Shown piece by piece: positions 29,055-38,525 of a stretch of 64,000 nucleotides of DNA (positions within the stretch are counted from its first letter, which is position 1; every line of letters starts with the position of its first letter). The notes below the pieces were generated by a model, which had not been told where the DNA came from, ran no database searches, and worked only from the letters and a program-made list of their open reading frames with translations. A program made the position numbers and the translations under genes. The DNA lies in contig NZ_CP139965.1 of assembly GCF_034424375.1 (NCBI RefSeq), forward strand, positions 3,844,001-3,908,000, read 5' to 3'. Origin of the DNA: Paraburkholderia kururiensis (GTDB lineage Bacteria > Pseudomonadota > Gammaproteobacteria > Burkholderiales > Burkholderiaceae).

Positions 29055-29891
29055 TTAGGGCTCCACGAAAAACCGCTCGCGCAGCTCGGCAATGCCGAGC
29101 GTATCCAGAATCTCGTTGAGACGCTCCGCAGGCTTGCGGCGCGGCAGATTCCTGTACTGGGCGATGATGAGTTCGTTCTTCATCGAATGCTCCCAGCCCA
29201 CCAGTTCGGTGACGCTCACCTGGTAGCCGTGCGCCTCGAGTTGCAAGCAACGCAGCACGTTCGTGATCTGGCTGCCGAATTCGCGCGTATGCAGCGGATG
29301 CCGCCAGATTTCCGTGAGCGCGTTCGCAAGCGACTTCCCCTTGTTACGCCGCAACACGCCCGCCACCTCGGCCTGGCAGCACGGCACCACCACGATGTAT
29401 TGCGCGTGTTTCTTCAGTGCGAAGCGGATGGCGTCGTCGGTTGCCGTATCGCAGGCGTGCAGCGCCGTGACGATATCGACCGTCTCCGGCAGTTCGCTCG
29501 ATGCGATGGACTCCGCCACCGAGAGGTTCAGAAACGACATGCCGCCAAAACCGAGCCGCGCCGCCAGCTCGCGCGACTTCGTGACCAGTTCTTCGCGCGT
29601 CTCGATGCCGAAGATATGCGAGCTATCGCACTGCTCCTTGAAAAACAGGTCATAGAGAATAAAACCAAGATATGACTTGCCCGCGCCGTGATCGACGAGC
29701 GTGATGTTCGCTTTCTCGTTCTTCAGTTCTTTGAGCAGGGGCTCGATGAACTGGAACAGGTGATACACCTGCTTGAGCTTGCGCCGGCTGTCCTGGTTCA
29801 TCTTGCCGTCGCGCGTGAGGATATGGAGTTCCTTCAGGAGTTCGACGGATTGATTGGGGCGGACTTCGTAGGTCTTGGCGGCAGTGGACAT
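29055..29891 (-). CDS. SAM-dependent methyltransferase (Methyltransf_32 type)
   Basis: The 278-residue protein has a class I SAM motif in ITLVDHGAGKSYLGFILYDLF, an acidic loop in FGIETREELV, and TALHACDTATDDAIRFAL followed by VPCCQAEVAG. This arrangement is typical of the Methyltransf_32 group, some of which act on RNA; the target here is unknown. The open frame extends to 30131, but sequence before MSTAAKTYEV is arginine/proline-rich read-through and is not included. Confidence 0.82.
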   Translation of the reverse strand: MSTAAKTYEVRPNQSVELLKELHILTRDGKMNQDSRRKLKQVYHLFQFIEPLLKELKNEKANITLVDHGAGKSYLGFILYDLFFKEQCDSSHIFGIETREELVTKSRELAARLGFGGMSFLNLSVAESIASSELPETVDIVTALHACDTATDDAIRFALKKHAQYIVVVPCCQAEVAGVLRRNKGKSLANALTEIWRHPLHTREFGSQITNVLRCLQLEAHGYQVSVTELVGWEHSMKNELIIAQYRNLPRRKPAERLNEILDTLGIAELRERFFVEP

Positions 29892-30287
29892 CGTAAGCGG
29901 ATCGTGAGGCAGGACAGATGCAGCGGCGCGCGGCGAAAGGCCGCGAAACGTGCGACAGAGGACAGAAGGAACGAAAAGTACCTGCCATTTTACGGAAAAA
30001 GCCGGACGGAACCGGCAACACGGCGCCACCTTGCCCGAGCGAGCCTGGAACGCTTCCTGCAAGAGTCGGCTGCCGGACGGCCGGCAGTGAACGCCGCACC
30101 GGTATGCCGTGCGTAGAACCCGCATAAACAAAACATCGGAGAGACCAGACTCGCCCGCCGGCGCGGCAAGCCGGCGGACATGTGGGGAGGACGCGCCGGA
30201 ACACGGGCGCTCATGTTACGTAACCTGCAGTGCGCCGGACAGCGTCGACCACGCCCAGAAGCGCACGCGGCATGAAATGAGGCGGCA
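29892..30287. other. Divergent intergenic region
   Basis: This 396-base GC-rich spacer lies between the leftward methyltransferase and a rightward hypothetical gene. It holds one compact hairpin, CCGCCGGC/GCCGGCGG (30155-30162 with 30170-30177, 7-base loop). I see no gene or clear promoter in it. Confidence 0.4.
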
Positions 30288-30608
30288 ATGGACGCACTAC
30301 CCGACGGAAAGGCCGAGCAGAAGTTTCAGGAACTGCTCGCAAAACTCACGGCCACGCCCGAGTGGACCGAGAAACAGCAGATCGAACTCGAAATGGCTCG
30401 CGACATTTCGGTGGAAATGCTGCAGCTCGCGGAGCACATGCGCGACGGCGAAGCCAACCTGGAAACCTGCCTGATCCTGCTGAAATACGCGAAGGTGCTC
30501 GACTTCGTGATGACCTCGCTCGCCGCGCGTCGCGACATCAAGCCCCAGACGCTGCGCGTCATCTTCAAGCTCGCCGGGCTGAAGGTCGACGAGGCTTATC
30601 CGGGTTGA
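30288..30608 (+). CDS. Conserved small helical protein of unknown function
   Basis: I do not recognise this 106-residue protein. It is predicted to be almost entirely helical, with acidic and basic residues alternating (KAEQKFQELLAKL, EKQQIELEMARDISVEMLQLAEHMRDG) and a hydrophobic central stretch, LILLKYAKVLDFVMTSLAA. There is no signal peptide or membrane segment. Codon use matches the neighbours and GAGGCGGCA precedes the ATG, so it is probably a real gene. It stands alone between a methyltransferase and an MFS gene. Confidence 0.65.
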   Translation: MDALPDGKAEQKFQELLAKLTATPEWTEKQQIELEMARDISVEMLQLAEHMRDGEANLETCLILLKYAKVLDFVMTSLAARRDIKPQTLRVIFKLAGLKVDEAYPG

Positions 30609-31222
30609 TGGAGGTCGACGCGGGTTGACGCCGCCTGGCGCCGACAGAAGCAGGCTGATGCGCAGGCTCACTGACACGCTGGCGCTCGCCTCGTGCGGCG
30701 GATTCAAATTGCGCGGCCGCAACACGCAAGCGCTGCACGCGCGGTCCGCTGCATGACCGCGCGCCGCACGATTTCGGCACGAGCCCCCGGCGCAAGCGTC
30801 AGGGCGTGCGCCATCGAGCGCGCTGGAAAATGCCTTGACCGCCTCCCCCTCGCATTCCTACTATCAATGACCGCGACGGCTGCCTGTCGCGTGGCGCGAT
30901 GCAGCACGCACACACGCGACGTCACGCCCCAAGCAGGCTTTAGCGCAGCAGACGCGCTCGTCGAAGGCTCCGCCCAACGCATCGTTTAGCGTCACTATCG
31001 GGCGACACAAGAAGCCGATTCATCCGAACCGTCCGCCTTGCGCGTCGCGCGAGTTGTTCGGTCTCGCGCGGCACGTCCCATGCTGTAGTCATCCGCACGC
31101 TTTCAGAACAAGACACCGGCGTCGAACGCAAATGCGACGCACGAGTGTGGCTCGCTGTCCGGCATCGCAACGGGCCGCCGCAATGCATCGCCATGATGCC
31201 GTTCGTGGAGGAGACAAGAGAC
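30609..31222 (+). other. Long intergenic region upstream of an MFS gene
   Basis: In this 614-base spacer no open frame looks like a protein. A possible promoter is TTGACC (about 30836) followed after roughly 18-20 bases by TACTATC. GGAGGAGA at 31207-31214 is the ribosome-binding site of the MFS gene at 31223. The rest is unassigned. Confidence 0.35.
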
Positions 31223-32527
31223 ATGAGGAAAATGCGCTGGGTCGTCGTCCTGCTGTGCTTTCTTGCGATCGCGGTGAACTACATCGATCGCGCCAATCTC
31301 GCCGTCGCGGCGCCTCAGATCCGGCACGCGCTAGGCATCGGGCCTGCCGAAATGGGGCTCGTGCTGAGCGGCTTCTTCTGGACTTACGCGTTCATGCAAA
31401 TGCCGTTCGGCTGGTTCGTCGACCGCGTGGGAGCGCGCATCGCGCTGCCGCTGGCGGTGGGCTGGTGGTCGCTCTTCACGGCGGCCACTGCAGGCGCCAC
31501 CAGCGTGGCGTCGATGTTCGGCTGCCGGTTGATGCTCGGCGTGGGCGAGGCGGGCGCGTATCCGTCGTGCGCGAAACTCGTCGCGCAGTGGTTTCGTCCC
31601 GCCGAACGCGCGCTTGCCACGAGCATCTTCGACAGCGGCTCGCGCGTAGGCTCGGCGCTGTCGATTCCGCTCGTCGCGCTCATCATCGGCACGCTCGGAT
31701 GGAAGGCCTCGTTCATCATCACGGGGCTGGTGGGCTTCGTGTGGGTGGTGGGCTGGTTCGCCATTTACCGCGCGCCCGCCCACGCCGACATGACGGGCAC
31801 CGCTGACGAAGCCCCCGCAACGCAATCTGCGGAGCGCCGCGCCCGCGCCGACGAACCGTCGGTGAGCTGGGGTTCGCTGTTTCGATACCGCACGTTGTGG
31901 GGCATGATGCTCGGCTTCTTCTGCCTCAACTTCGTGATCTATTTCTTCATCACGTGGTTTCCCAGCTATCTCGTCGCCACGCGCGGTTTTTCGCTGAAGT
32001 CGCTCGGCACGCTCGGCATGATTCCGGCGCTGATGTCGATTCCCGGCGGCTGGATAGGCGGCCTCGTTTCGGACGCGCTGTTCCGCCGCGGCTGGAGCCT
32101 CACTGCGGCCCGCAAGACGTGCATGGTGGGCGGCATGCTGATGTCGTCCGTGATTACCCTTTGCGCGTTCACGTCGAACACCTGGCTCATGCTGGCGTTC
32201 TTCGGCATTTCATACGGCAGCCTCGCGTTCGCCGCCGCGAGCATCTGGTCGCTGCCAGCGGATGTGGCGCCCACGCCGCGGCATGTCGCGTCGATTGGCG
32301 GCATTCAGAACTTCGCGTCGAATCTGGCGGGCATCGTCATCACGACCTTCACGGGCGCCATGGTTCAGCTCACCAAGGGTTCGTTCACCATTCCGCTCGT
32401 GGTGGCGGGCGGCTTCTGTTTTCTGGGGGCGTTCAGCTATCTCGTGATCGTGGGCAGGATCGAGCCGCTTTCGGCAGCCGATGACCGGCGCCTGCAAGTG
32501 GATGGCGAAGCGCGGTCGGCAATGTAG
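31223..32527 (+). CDS. MFS transporter, ACS/hexuronate type
   Basis: The 434-residue protein has about 12 hydrophobic segments. AVNYIDRANLAVAAPQIRHALGI is the family-typical first segment and loop, followed by MPFGWFVDRVGARIALPLAV and MLGVGEAGAYPSCAKLVAQWF. The second half has HVASIGGIQNFASNLAGIV. This is the anion:cation symporter group for sugar acids. The ATG at 31223 is fixed by GGAGGAGA; an upstream extension to 31145 is not supported. No linked catabolic gene points to a substrate. Confidence 0.91.
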   Translation: MRKMRWVVVLLCFLAIAVNYIDRANLAVAAPQIRHALGIGPAEMGLVLSGFFWTYAFMQMPFGWFVDRVGARIALPLAVGWWSLFTAATAGATSVASMFGCRLMLGVGEAGAYPSCAKLVAQWFRPAERALATSIFDSGSRVGSALSIPLVALIIGTLGWKASFIITGLVGFVWVVGWFAIYRAPAHADMTGTADEAPATQSAERRARADEPSVSWGSLFRYRTLWGMMLGFFCLNFVIYFFITWFPSYLVATRGFSLKSLGTLGMIPALMSIPGGWIGGLVSDALFRRGWSLTAARKTCMVGGMLMSSVITLCAFTSNTWLMLAFFGISYGSLAFAAASIWSLPADVAPTPRHVASIGGIQNFASNLAGIVITTFTGAMVQLTKGSFTIPLVVAGGFCFLGAFSYLVIVGRIEPLSAADDRRLQVDGEARSAM

Positions 32528-32558
32528 CGTGTCGGTGCCCGGCCGCGCGCCAGCATGG

Positions 32559-32771
32559 TTACGCCGCTCGCACCACCTCCATGGGCGGCGTGCCGTCATG
32601 AAAGAGCATCTTCAGTTGCGTGCGCAATTCGGGGCTATCGGTGTGCCGATGCACACTCACGGCGTGCTGCACAGCGGCCTCGAGCAGTTCGGCCTCCGTA
32701 TCGGCGGACAGCGCAACCGAACAACCCATCTCGCTCGGGAATTCGCGGCAATCGATGTACTTGCGCGTCAT
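32559..32771 (-). CDS. DUF1059-family small protein
   Basis: The 70-residue protein starts MTRKYIDCREFPSEMGCSVAL after a strong AAGGAGG site, and continues with ADTEAELLEAAVQHAVSVHRH. Two cysteines (about residues 8 and 17) and histidines near 34-42 suggest a metal site. This matches DUF1059, whose function is unknown. The open frame to 32888 is not used because the ribosome-binding site decides the start. Confidence 0.85.
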   Translation of the reverse strand: MTRKYIDCREFPSEMGCSVALSADTEAELLEAAVQHAVSVHRHTDSPELRTQLKMLFHDGTPPMEVVRAA

Positions 32772-32983
32772 GGCAGCCTCCTTGTGTCGATGGACGAAGC
32801 ACGCGTGAGCGCAGTGCGCGGCACGCATGAACGGAAAAGAGGGAAAGGTGAGCGGATCGATGCGGCGCGAAACGACACGTGATGGCACGAAACGCGGCGG
32901 GGAAGGTGTTCAGAAAGTATAGGTGGCGTGCAGCGATTTGAAAGCAGCGGGACGTAGCGGCCCGCTGCTTTCGGTGACCTGCT

Positions 32984-34138
32984 TCAACGCACTTTGAGCC
33001 GCCAGAGCGAAGTGAGCTCCGCAGCGCGCGCCTTGAAGAGCGGATCCGTGGGATCGGCCGCTTTCGGATGCCGCGGGCGAATATCTTCGCGGCCGGCCAC
33101 TTCGAGGCCTGCGCCATCGATGGCCGCAAGCAGTTCATCGCGCATGCGCAGGCCGAGGTGCTCGGCGAAGTCCGAGAGAATGAGCCAGCCCTCTCCGCCC
33201 GGTTCGAGATGATCCTTCAGACCGTTGAGGAAACCGAGCAGCATCCGGCTTTCGGGATCGAACACGGCATGCTCCACGGGCGACGACGGCCGCGCGGGCA
33301 CCCACGGCGGATTGCACACGACGAGCGGCGCACGGCCTTCGGGAAAGAGGTCCGCCTGCACCACGTCCACCTGCGATGCGTAACCGAGCCGCGCCAGATT
33401 CTCGCGCGCGCATGCGAGTGCGCGCGGGTCCTGATCCGTCGCGACGATGTGCTTCACGCCGCGCCTTGCGAGCACCGCGGCAATCACGCCGGTGCCCGTG
33501 CCGATGTCGAACGCCTTCTCCTGCGACGGCAATGGCGTGCTCGCGACAAGATCGAGGTACTCGCCGCGCACCGGCGAAAAGACGCCGTAGTAGGGATGAA
33601 TACGGTCGCCCAGCGCGGGAATCTCCACGCCCTTCTTGCGCCATTCGTGCGCGCCGATCAGACCGAGCAACTCGCGCAGCGAAACGACAGAGTCTGCGTC
33701 GCCAGGGTTCGCTGAAGGGCTCGCCTCGCCGTATACCTCTTCGCAAGCCTGCTTCACGTCGGGCGCGCGACGCAGCGCGATTGTGTAGTCCGACGCGAGC
33801 GGAATCAGCAACATGCCGAGCGTTCGCGCACGCTGCGCTTGTGCGAGACGGTGCAGATTGAACGCGTCGCGCGACGACGCCGGTTCCGATTTCGCTTTCT
33901 TGTGCGGCTTGCGCTCCATGCGCCGCGCCATGGCCTGAAGTAGCTGACGCGCGTTCTGGAAGTCGCCGTACCACAGCAGCGCCGTGCCCTCGCAGGCGAG
34001 CCGCCACGCGGCGTCGGCCGTGATGCGGTCGTCGGCGATGACGACGCGCTTCGGCGCGGGCACGCCCGCTTCGGAGCGCCAGCGCGCGACGTGCGTGCCT
34101 TGTTCGTCGGACCAGGTGAGGGTGGGGAAATCGGTCAT
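32984..34138 (-). CDS. Class I SAM-dependent methyltransferase (NPPW type)
   Basis: The 384-residue protein has a divergent N-terminal half and a C-terminal methyltransferase domain. The SAM loop is DIGTGTGVIAAVLA, the acidic loop is ATDQDPRALACARENLAR, and the catalytic NPP motif is LVVCNPPWVPARPSS. NPPY/NPPW enzymes methylate exocyclic or amide nitrogens of nucleic acid bases or glutamine, so an RNA or protein target is likely. The start at 34138 (MTDFPTLTWSDEQ) is chosen over an arginine-rich upstream extension. Confidence 0.85.
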   Translation of the reverse strand: MTDFPTLTWSDEQGTHVARWRSEAGVPAPKRVVIADDRITADAAWRLACEGTALLWYGDFQNARQLLQAMARRMERKPHKKAKSEPASSRDAFNLHRLAQAQRARTLGMLLIPLASDYTIALRRAPDVKQACEEVYGEASPSANPGDADSVVSLRELLGLIGAHEWRKKGVEIPALGDRIHPYYGVFSPVRGEYLDLVASTPLPSQEKAFDIGTGTGVIAAVLARRGVKHIVATDQDPRALACARENLARLGYASQVDVVQADLFPEGRAPLVVCNPPWVPARPSSPVEHAVFDPESRMLLGFLNGLKDHLEPGGEGWLILSDFAEHLGLRMRDELLAAIDGAGLEVAGREDIRPRHPKAADPTDPLFKARAAELTSLWRLKVR

Positions 34139-34336
34139 GGCGGATGCGGTGGAAGCTCGATATGAGCGATGGTGACAAGCGCGCGTGCCGGGCGGCCGCG
34201 AGCGCGTCATCTTAAAGCATCGGCATAGCACGTCGCGGGGTCAGGGCGTGCCGGCCTGAAGAGACGCGTTGAATGGACGGCCCCTGCCGAAATGCGGACC
34301 ACGGCGCGCCAGTAAGAGCGGCACGCTTGCGCCCGC

Positions 34337-36100
34337 TTACTCGTCCGAGCTCTCGCCGGATTTCACGGGCGCCGCATCCAGCGCATCCCGCACCGCCCGC
34401 GCCAGGTCTTCCAGACGGTACGGCTTGCCGATCAGCGCCACGCCTTCGTCGAGCTTGCCGCCGTGGAAGATCACGTCGCGCGTGTAGCCCGAAGCGAAGA
34501 GAACGCGCGCATTGTGCGGCGGCCCGCTGGCAATGCGCGCGAGTTCGCTGCTCCTTACCGTGCCGGGCATCACGACGTCCGTGAAGAGCAGATCGACGCG
34601 CTGCCCGCTCTGCAACTGCGCGAGCGCGGCATCGCCATCCTGCGCGGAGATCACCTTGTAGCCGAGCTGAGCCAGCATTTCGATGGCGGCGATGCGCACG
34701 TCGGCATCGTCCTCTACGACGAGGATGGTTTCGCCGCCGCGCGTGGGCAATCTGCCGATCGGGGCCGCGGCGTCGCTCGCCGGGTCGAGGCTGCGCGGGA
34801 AATACAGATCGACCGTGGTGCCCCGACCTTCGGCGCTCAGCAAGTCGACGAAGCCCGCGCTTTGCGAAACGAAGCCGAACACCATGCTCAAGCCCAAGCC
34901 GGTTCCCTGTCCCTCGGCCTTGGTCGTGAAGAACGGCTCGATGGCGCGCGACTTCACGTGCTCGGGCATGCCGGTGCCCGTGTCGGAGACCGAGATCCGC
35001 ACGTACTCGCCCGCGGGCACGCCCGCCACGCATGCGCGTTCGTCGCTCGCGGCATGGACGCAGTCGATCTTGACGTGAATGCTGCCGCGACCGTGAATCG
35101 CATCGCGTGAATTGATGACGAGGTTGAGCAGCGCAATTTCCAGCTGGTTGCGGTCCGCGCAGATGTTCCACCGATCGGCGGGGACCGCTGTCGCAAGCTC
35201 GGTTGTTTCGGGCAACGTGCGCCGCAGCATCTCGGCCATGCCTTCGACAAGGCGAACAGGATCGAACACGGTGGGCACGAGCGGCTGACGCCGCGCGAAC
35301 GCGAGCAGTTGCGCCGCCAGCTTGGCGCCGCGCGCGACCGCGTTGCTCACCGCCGACACGCGGCGCTTGAGCGCGTCGTTGCCGCGCGTAGCTATTTCGA
35401 TGAGCTGAAGATTCGCGGAGATGACCTGCAGGACGTTGTTGAAATCGTGTGCAACGCCGCCCGTCAGACTGCCGATGGCTTCGAGCTTCTGCGACTGACG
35501 CAGCCGCTCCTCGATCGCCACGCGTGCCGACACTTCTTCGGCCACGCGTTGCTCCAGCGTCTGCGTGAGCTTCAGCAGTTCTTCCTCGGCGCGCTGACGC
35601 TGCCGCTGCGCAAGCACCTTCGCCGTGGTCTCGAAGACGATGGCGAGCACGCCGGCGGGCCGGCCGTCGTCATCGGCGAGCGGGCTGTAGCTGAGGTCGA
35701 GCCAGACGTCTTCCGCGCGACCCTCGCGGTACAGCACCAGATCCTTGTCGCGATACGAGAGCGTGCGCCCGGCAAGGCAACTGTCCACCACGTTGCGATT
35801 GAACGACGCCACCTCCGGCCAGCCCACCTCCACCGGTTTGCCCAGCAGAAACGGATGCCGGCCGCCGGCAAAAACGGCATAGGCGTCGTTGTAAAGCATG
35901 GTGCCCTCGCGGCCCCACAACATGACGAGCGGCGAGGGCGACGCGAGCACCAGCCGCACGGCGGCGAGCAGGCTGGCCGACCACGTCTCGCGCGGGCCCA
36001 GCGACGTGTCGCTCCAGTCGAACCGGGCGATTCGCTGAGCCATCTCGCCCTGCCATCCTGGACATTGCGGGCCGACGGGAATTGGAGCAACGGACACCAT
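34337..36100 (-). CDS. Hybrid sensor histidine kinase with C-terminal receiver
   Basis: The 587-residue protein has no clear membrane segment. Residues 1-160 form a PAS-like sensor (LWGREGTMLYNDAYAVFAGGRHP). A coiled linker (160-205) leads to the HisKA domain with H218 in GGVAHDFNN. The ATPase domain has N330 in LNLVINSRDAI, the G1 box SDTGTGMP and the G2 box GQGTGLGLS. Residues 458-575 form a receiver with D464/D465, phospho-acceptor D508 and K559. The gene lies 191 bases after a separate receiver on the same strand. An inner ATG at residue 20 (MAQRIARFDWS) has a better ribosome-binding site than the ATG at 36100 and may be the true start. Confidence 0.93.
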   Translation of the reverse strand: MVSVAPIPVGPQCPGWQGEMAQRIARFDWSDTSLGPRETWSASLLAAVRLVLASPSPLVMLWGREGTMLYNDAYAVFAGGRHPFLLGKPVEVGWPEVASFNRNVVDSCLAGRTLSYRDKDLVLYREGRAEDVWLDLSYSPLADDDGRPAGVLAIVFETTAKVLAQRQRQRAEEELLKLTQTLEQRVAEEVSARVAIEERLRQSQKLEAIGSLTGGVAHDFNNVLQVISANLQLIEIATRGNDALKRRVSAVSNAVARGAKLAAQLLAFARRQPLVPTVFDPVRLVEGMAEMLRRTLPETTELATAVPADRWNICADRNQLEIALLNLVINSRDAIHGRGSIHVKIDCVHAASDERACVAGVPAGEYVRISVSDTGTGMPEHVKSRAIEPFFTTKAEGQGTGLGLSMVFGFVSQSAGFVDLLSAEGRGTTVDLYFPRSLDPASDAAAPIGRLPTRGGETILVVEDDADVRIAAIEMLAQLGYKVISAQDGDAALAQLQSGQRVDLLFTDVVMPGTVRSSELARIASGPPHNARVLFASGYTRDVIFHGGKLDEGVALIGKPYRLEDLARAVRDALDAAPVKSGESSDE

Positions 36101-36291
36101 CGTAGGAGGAATGCGCGCGCAAGAGAGTCAATTCAGCGGATCGCCGCAATTCTCGTGCCGCGACGGCGCGGCTCCAGGCTCGGGAAGCGGCTGCCTGTTC
36201 CGGTGTCTTTGCAGGCACACGTTCACGCGGACGGCAATCCATTCGGACTGGCCTGGGACCGGCGGCCTGCGTGGCTGTACGGACGTAAGGG

Positions 36292-36642
36292 CTACAGGCA
36301 GGCGAGCAGTTGCTCCAGCGTGGCGGGCTTCGTGATGCTTTGCTCGAAGCCGGCGCCTGCGGCGTCTTGCTGGCTGTCGGGCAGCGACAATCCGGAGAGC
36401 GAGATGAAACGCGTGCCGGAGAGCGCCGGATTCAACCGCAGACGCGCCACGACGTCGCCGCCGCTCATGTCCGGAAGGTTCCAGTCGATGAACGCCACCT
36501 GCGGCACGAACGACTCGACGACGCTGAACGCCTCGCCGCCATCGCAGGCATACCGCACCTCGTGCCCCTCGAACTCGAGGAGCAGCGCAAGGGCCTCGGT
36601 GGCGTCGCGGTTGTCGTCTACGAGCAGGATTCGTGTCGGCAT
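36292..36642 (-). CDS. Single-domain response regulator (receiver only)
   Basis: The 116-residue receiver has acidic pocket D9/D10 (LLVDDNRDATEAL), phospho-acceptor D53 (VAFIDWNLPDMSG), S83 and K105 (SITKPATLEQLL). It has no output domain, so it would act by protein contact or as a phosphate sink. Located upstream of the hybrid kinase on the same strand, it is the likely partner or relay intermediate of that kinase. Confidence 0.92.
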   Translation of the reverse strand: MPTRILLVDDNRDATEALALLLEFEGHEVRYACDGGEAFSVVESFVPQVAFIDWNLPDMSGGDVVARLRLNPALSGTRFISLSGLSLPDSQQDAAGAGFEQSITKPATLEQLLACL

Positions 36643-37352
36643 GAGGCGAGGGTGGTAGTGGTGCGGGTGCGCAGCCGGGGGAATGGAAGCGGTGTCGGGA
36701 CGACACGGAGTTGTTGGTATGGTACGCGGGAGTGGCGGGGGGCGTGCGGAAGGGCCGTCTGGCGATTCGGGCGGGCGCGGGGCGGATAAGCTCGCCCGGA
36801 AACGAAAAAGGGGTTACGCGATGTTTGCGTAACCCCTTGATTTCTGGTGAGGTACAGAACCCACAGATTCATCTCAACGTGTCGATAAATAAGAAGAATA
36901 GATTTTTCAAGCCTCCAAAATACCAACATCGTGGCTAGATATCGGCGAATCTATCCGGACGCCAGTACGGTCGCCGCGATCCAAGTAACGGGCCCGCACC
37001 AGGACGCAACCGCTATCGCGAGCCGATCATGGTCGATCTCAGCAGCGCAAAAGGGGTAGGCCGCAGACCTTTATTAATTGCGAGCATGGTCCACGCTCGT
37101 TGAATGGTCGTGCGCCCAAACGCGAGGTAACGGTTAATTCGTTGGGAGGCTGCAGTAGCTGCCGATGCTTCGCCCTAAATCAGCCCTCGACGCCGGCGCC
37201 AACCTTCCTTGCCTGCCTGCTCCCGCTTTCAATCACACTCCACCTTTCGCCGATGATCATCCGATCGCGAACCGCATCCCAAGATGATCCATAACAAAAA
37301 TCCAGATTGCCTGTACAATGCTAGACATCCATCCCATCCACGGATCATCCAG
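36643..37352. other. Intergenic region at the edge of the accessory zone
   Basis: This 710-base stretch contains no convincing gene. It holds a hairpin at 36808-36838 (listed separately). Beyond about 36880 base composition drops visibly in GC compared with the flanking core genes, suggesting the start of acquired DNA. Confidence 0.4.
36808..36842 (-). terminator. Terminator-like hairpin with GGGGTTAC arms
   Basis: A perfect 12-bp stem (36808-36819 with 36827-36838) encloses a 7-base loop. On the minus strand the stem runs into five T, so it would stop leftward transcription, but no gene is seen immediately to its right. Its inner AAGGGGTTAC/GTAACCCCTT arms are shared with the hairpin at 52409-52446 inside the island end. 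Confidence 0.6.
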
Positions 37353-37949
37353 ATGGAAAACACTACCAAGTCAGGCCTGTTACAGTTCGTCGACATGATC
37401 ACCAGCAAAGGCTGGGTGAACACGAACACCGGCAATAGCTGGAACGCAGCGGTCAAGAAGTTGCTCGGCGATGTCCCCGATGATGAGGACGTCCGGCGGA
37501 TCGATGTCAAATCTCAGGTTTTAAGGTACAACAACCTTCATCCTGGTGATCTGTCGCCTGAATCGCTGAAGACGTACGAAAAACGGGCGACAACCGCCAT
37601 CCAGCAATTCATCAGCTACAAGACCGATCCCCGCAACTACAAAGCGCCTTCGCGCGGCTTGTCGAACGGCAAGAACGACAAACCGGAGCAAAGGAAGAAG
37701 GCTGCGACCAAACCGGCGCAAGTCTCGGAAACGTCAGCTCAGACCACCACTCCGGACCAAGCCAAGGGCGACGGCGACTACGGCGCGCCGAAAACCATCG
37801 GCGGCACGTCAACTGGCACAAACCTAGTCCTGCCGTTCCCGCTTCGGCCTGGCTACTTGGCTCAGGTTGTTATCCCGATTGATATGACAAAGGATGAGGC
37901 AGATCGTCTGTGCGCGTTCATCCAAACGCTGGCGCAGGCAAAGCCGTGA
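37353..37949 (+). CDS. Accessory protein of unknown function
   Basis: I do not recognise this 198-residue protein with confidence. Residues 1-95 look helical and resemble a core-binding-like fold (LLQFVDMITSKGWVNTNTGNSW, SPESLKTYEKRATTAIQQFISYKT). A charged low-complexity linker (about 100-150) follows, then a hydrophobic C-terminal segment, LVLPFPLRPGYLAQVVIPIDMTKDEADRLCAFIQTLA. GC content is lower than in nearby core genes. The start at 37353 is preferred because the conserved-looking part begins there; an ATG at 37284 is possible. It lies outside the tRNA-Thr island repeats but in atypical DNA. Confidence 0.6.
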   Translation: MENTTKSGLLQFVDMITSKGWVNTNTGNSWNAAVKKLLGDVPDDEDVRRIDVKSQVLRYNNLHPGDLSPESLKTYEKRATTAIQQFISYKTDPRNYKAPSRGLSNGKNDKPEQRKKAATKPAQVSETSAQTTTPDQAKGDGDYGAPKTIGGTSTGTNLVLPFPLRPGYLAQVVIPIDMTKDEADRLCAFIQTLAQAKP

Positions 37950-37963
37950 CCACGCAGAAAGGC

Positions 37964-37995
37964 GAAGGGCTGGACGGTCGGACGTCCAGCCCTTC
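37964..37995 (+). terminator. Possible terminator after the unknown gene at 37353
   Basis: A perfect 12-bp stem with an 8-base loop lies 14 bases after the stop codon. No T run follows, so a factor-independent stop is uncertain. Confidence 0.4.
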
Positions 37996-38133
37996 AGTGC
38001 AACGACGTCCAGCACGGACAGCCGAGCTTGTCGGCCTGATCAAGCGAAAAGGACTGGTGATGAAAGTGACCATCAGAAGAACCCAGCGCCTACAGTGAAC
38101 GTTGCATTTCGACTGTAGGCACCAATTGTACTA

Positions 38134-38163
38134 GCGCGGGCCATAGCATGCTATGGCCCGCGC
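38134..38163. repeat. 30-bp perfect palindrome
   Basis: Two 15-base halves meet with no spacer (half-site GCGCGGGCCATAGCA). It is not followed by a T run on either strand, so it is not a classical terminator. It could be a protein-binding dyad or a relic of a recombination site. Confidence 0.8.
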
Positions 38164-38491
38164 CACGGCAAGCCCACGCAGCCGTTACAGCTTCCAAGCC
38201 CGTGGGAATGCGTATCGCGGATGCGCGGCCGTATCGGCGACCGGCGTTTCCGGATGCCGCATCGGGAGTAAGCTGTCTCACACCCGACAATCCTGAAAGT
38301 AGCGCAAGAGTGCCAATAGAGTCGCACTCGCATGCTGACAGATTGGGGCGTAACCCTCATTCCGCCAGAAGATGGGGAACGCCCGTAAAGTCAATGATTT
38401 GCAGCCATATCCCAATCAGGCAGCCATACCCCAGAACTTACCCCCAAATCCGTGGGACTTACCGAAGCCTTACGGAGTAACCAGAAACGAA

Positions 38492-38525
38492 AAACCCGCG
38501 CCAGCACTAGGCTTGGCGCGGGTTT
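38492..38525 (-). terminator. Leftward terminator, probably the original one of tRNA-Thr
   Basis: AAACCCGCGCCA and TGGCGCGGGTTT form a 12-bp stem around 10 bases, and on the minus strand the stem is followed by five T. It lies directly beyond the truncated tRNA 3' end at 38559, where the terminator of the leftward tRNA-Thr gene would have stood before the island was inserted. Confidence 0.75.

Noticed and set aside
36618..36929. 103-codon leftward frame upstream of the response regulator
   Set aside because: It runs through the hairpin at 36808-36838 and has a proline/arginine-rich tail without any domain.
36843..36930. A tRNA ending in CACCA just before the GGGGTTAC terminator
   Set aside because: No T-arm GGTTCRA pattern, cloverleaf or matching acceptor strand can be formed upstream of the CACCA.
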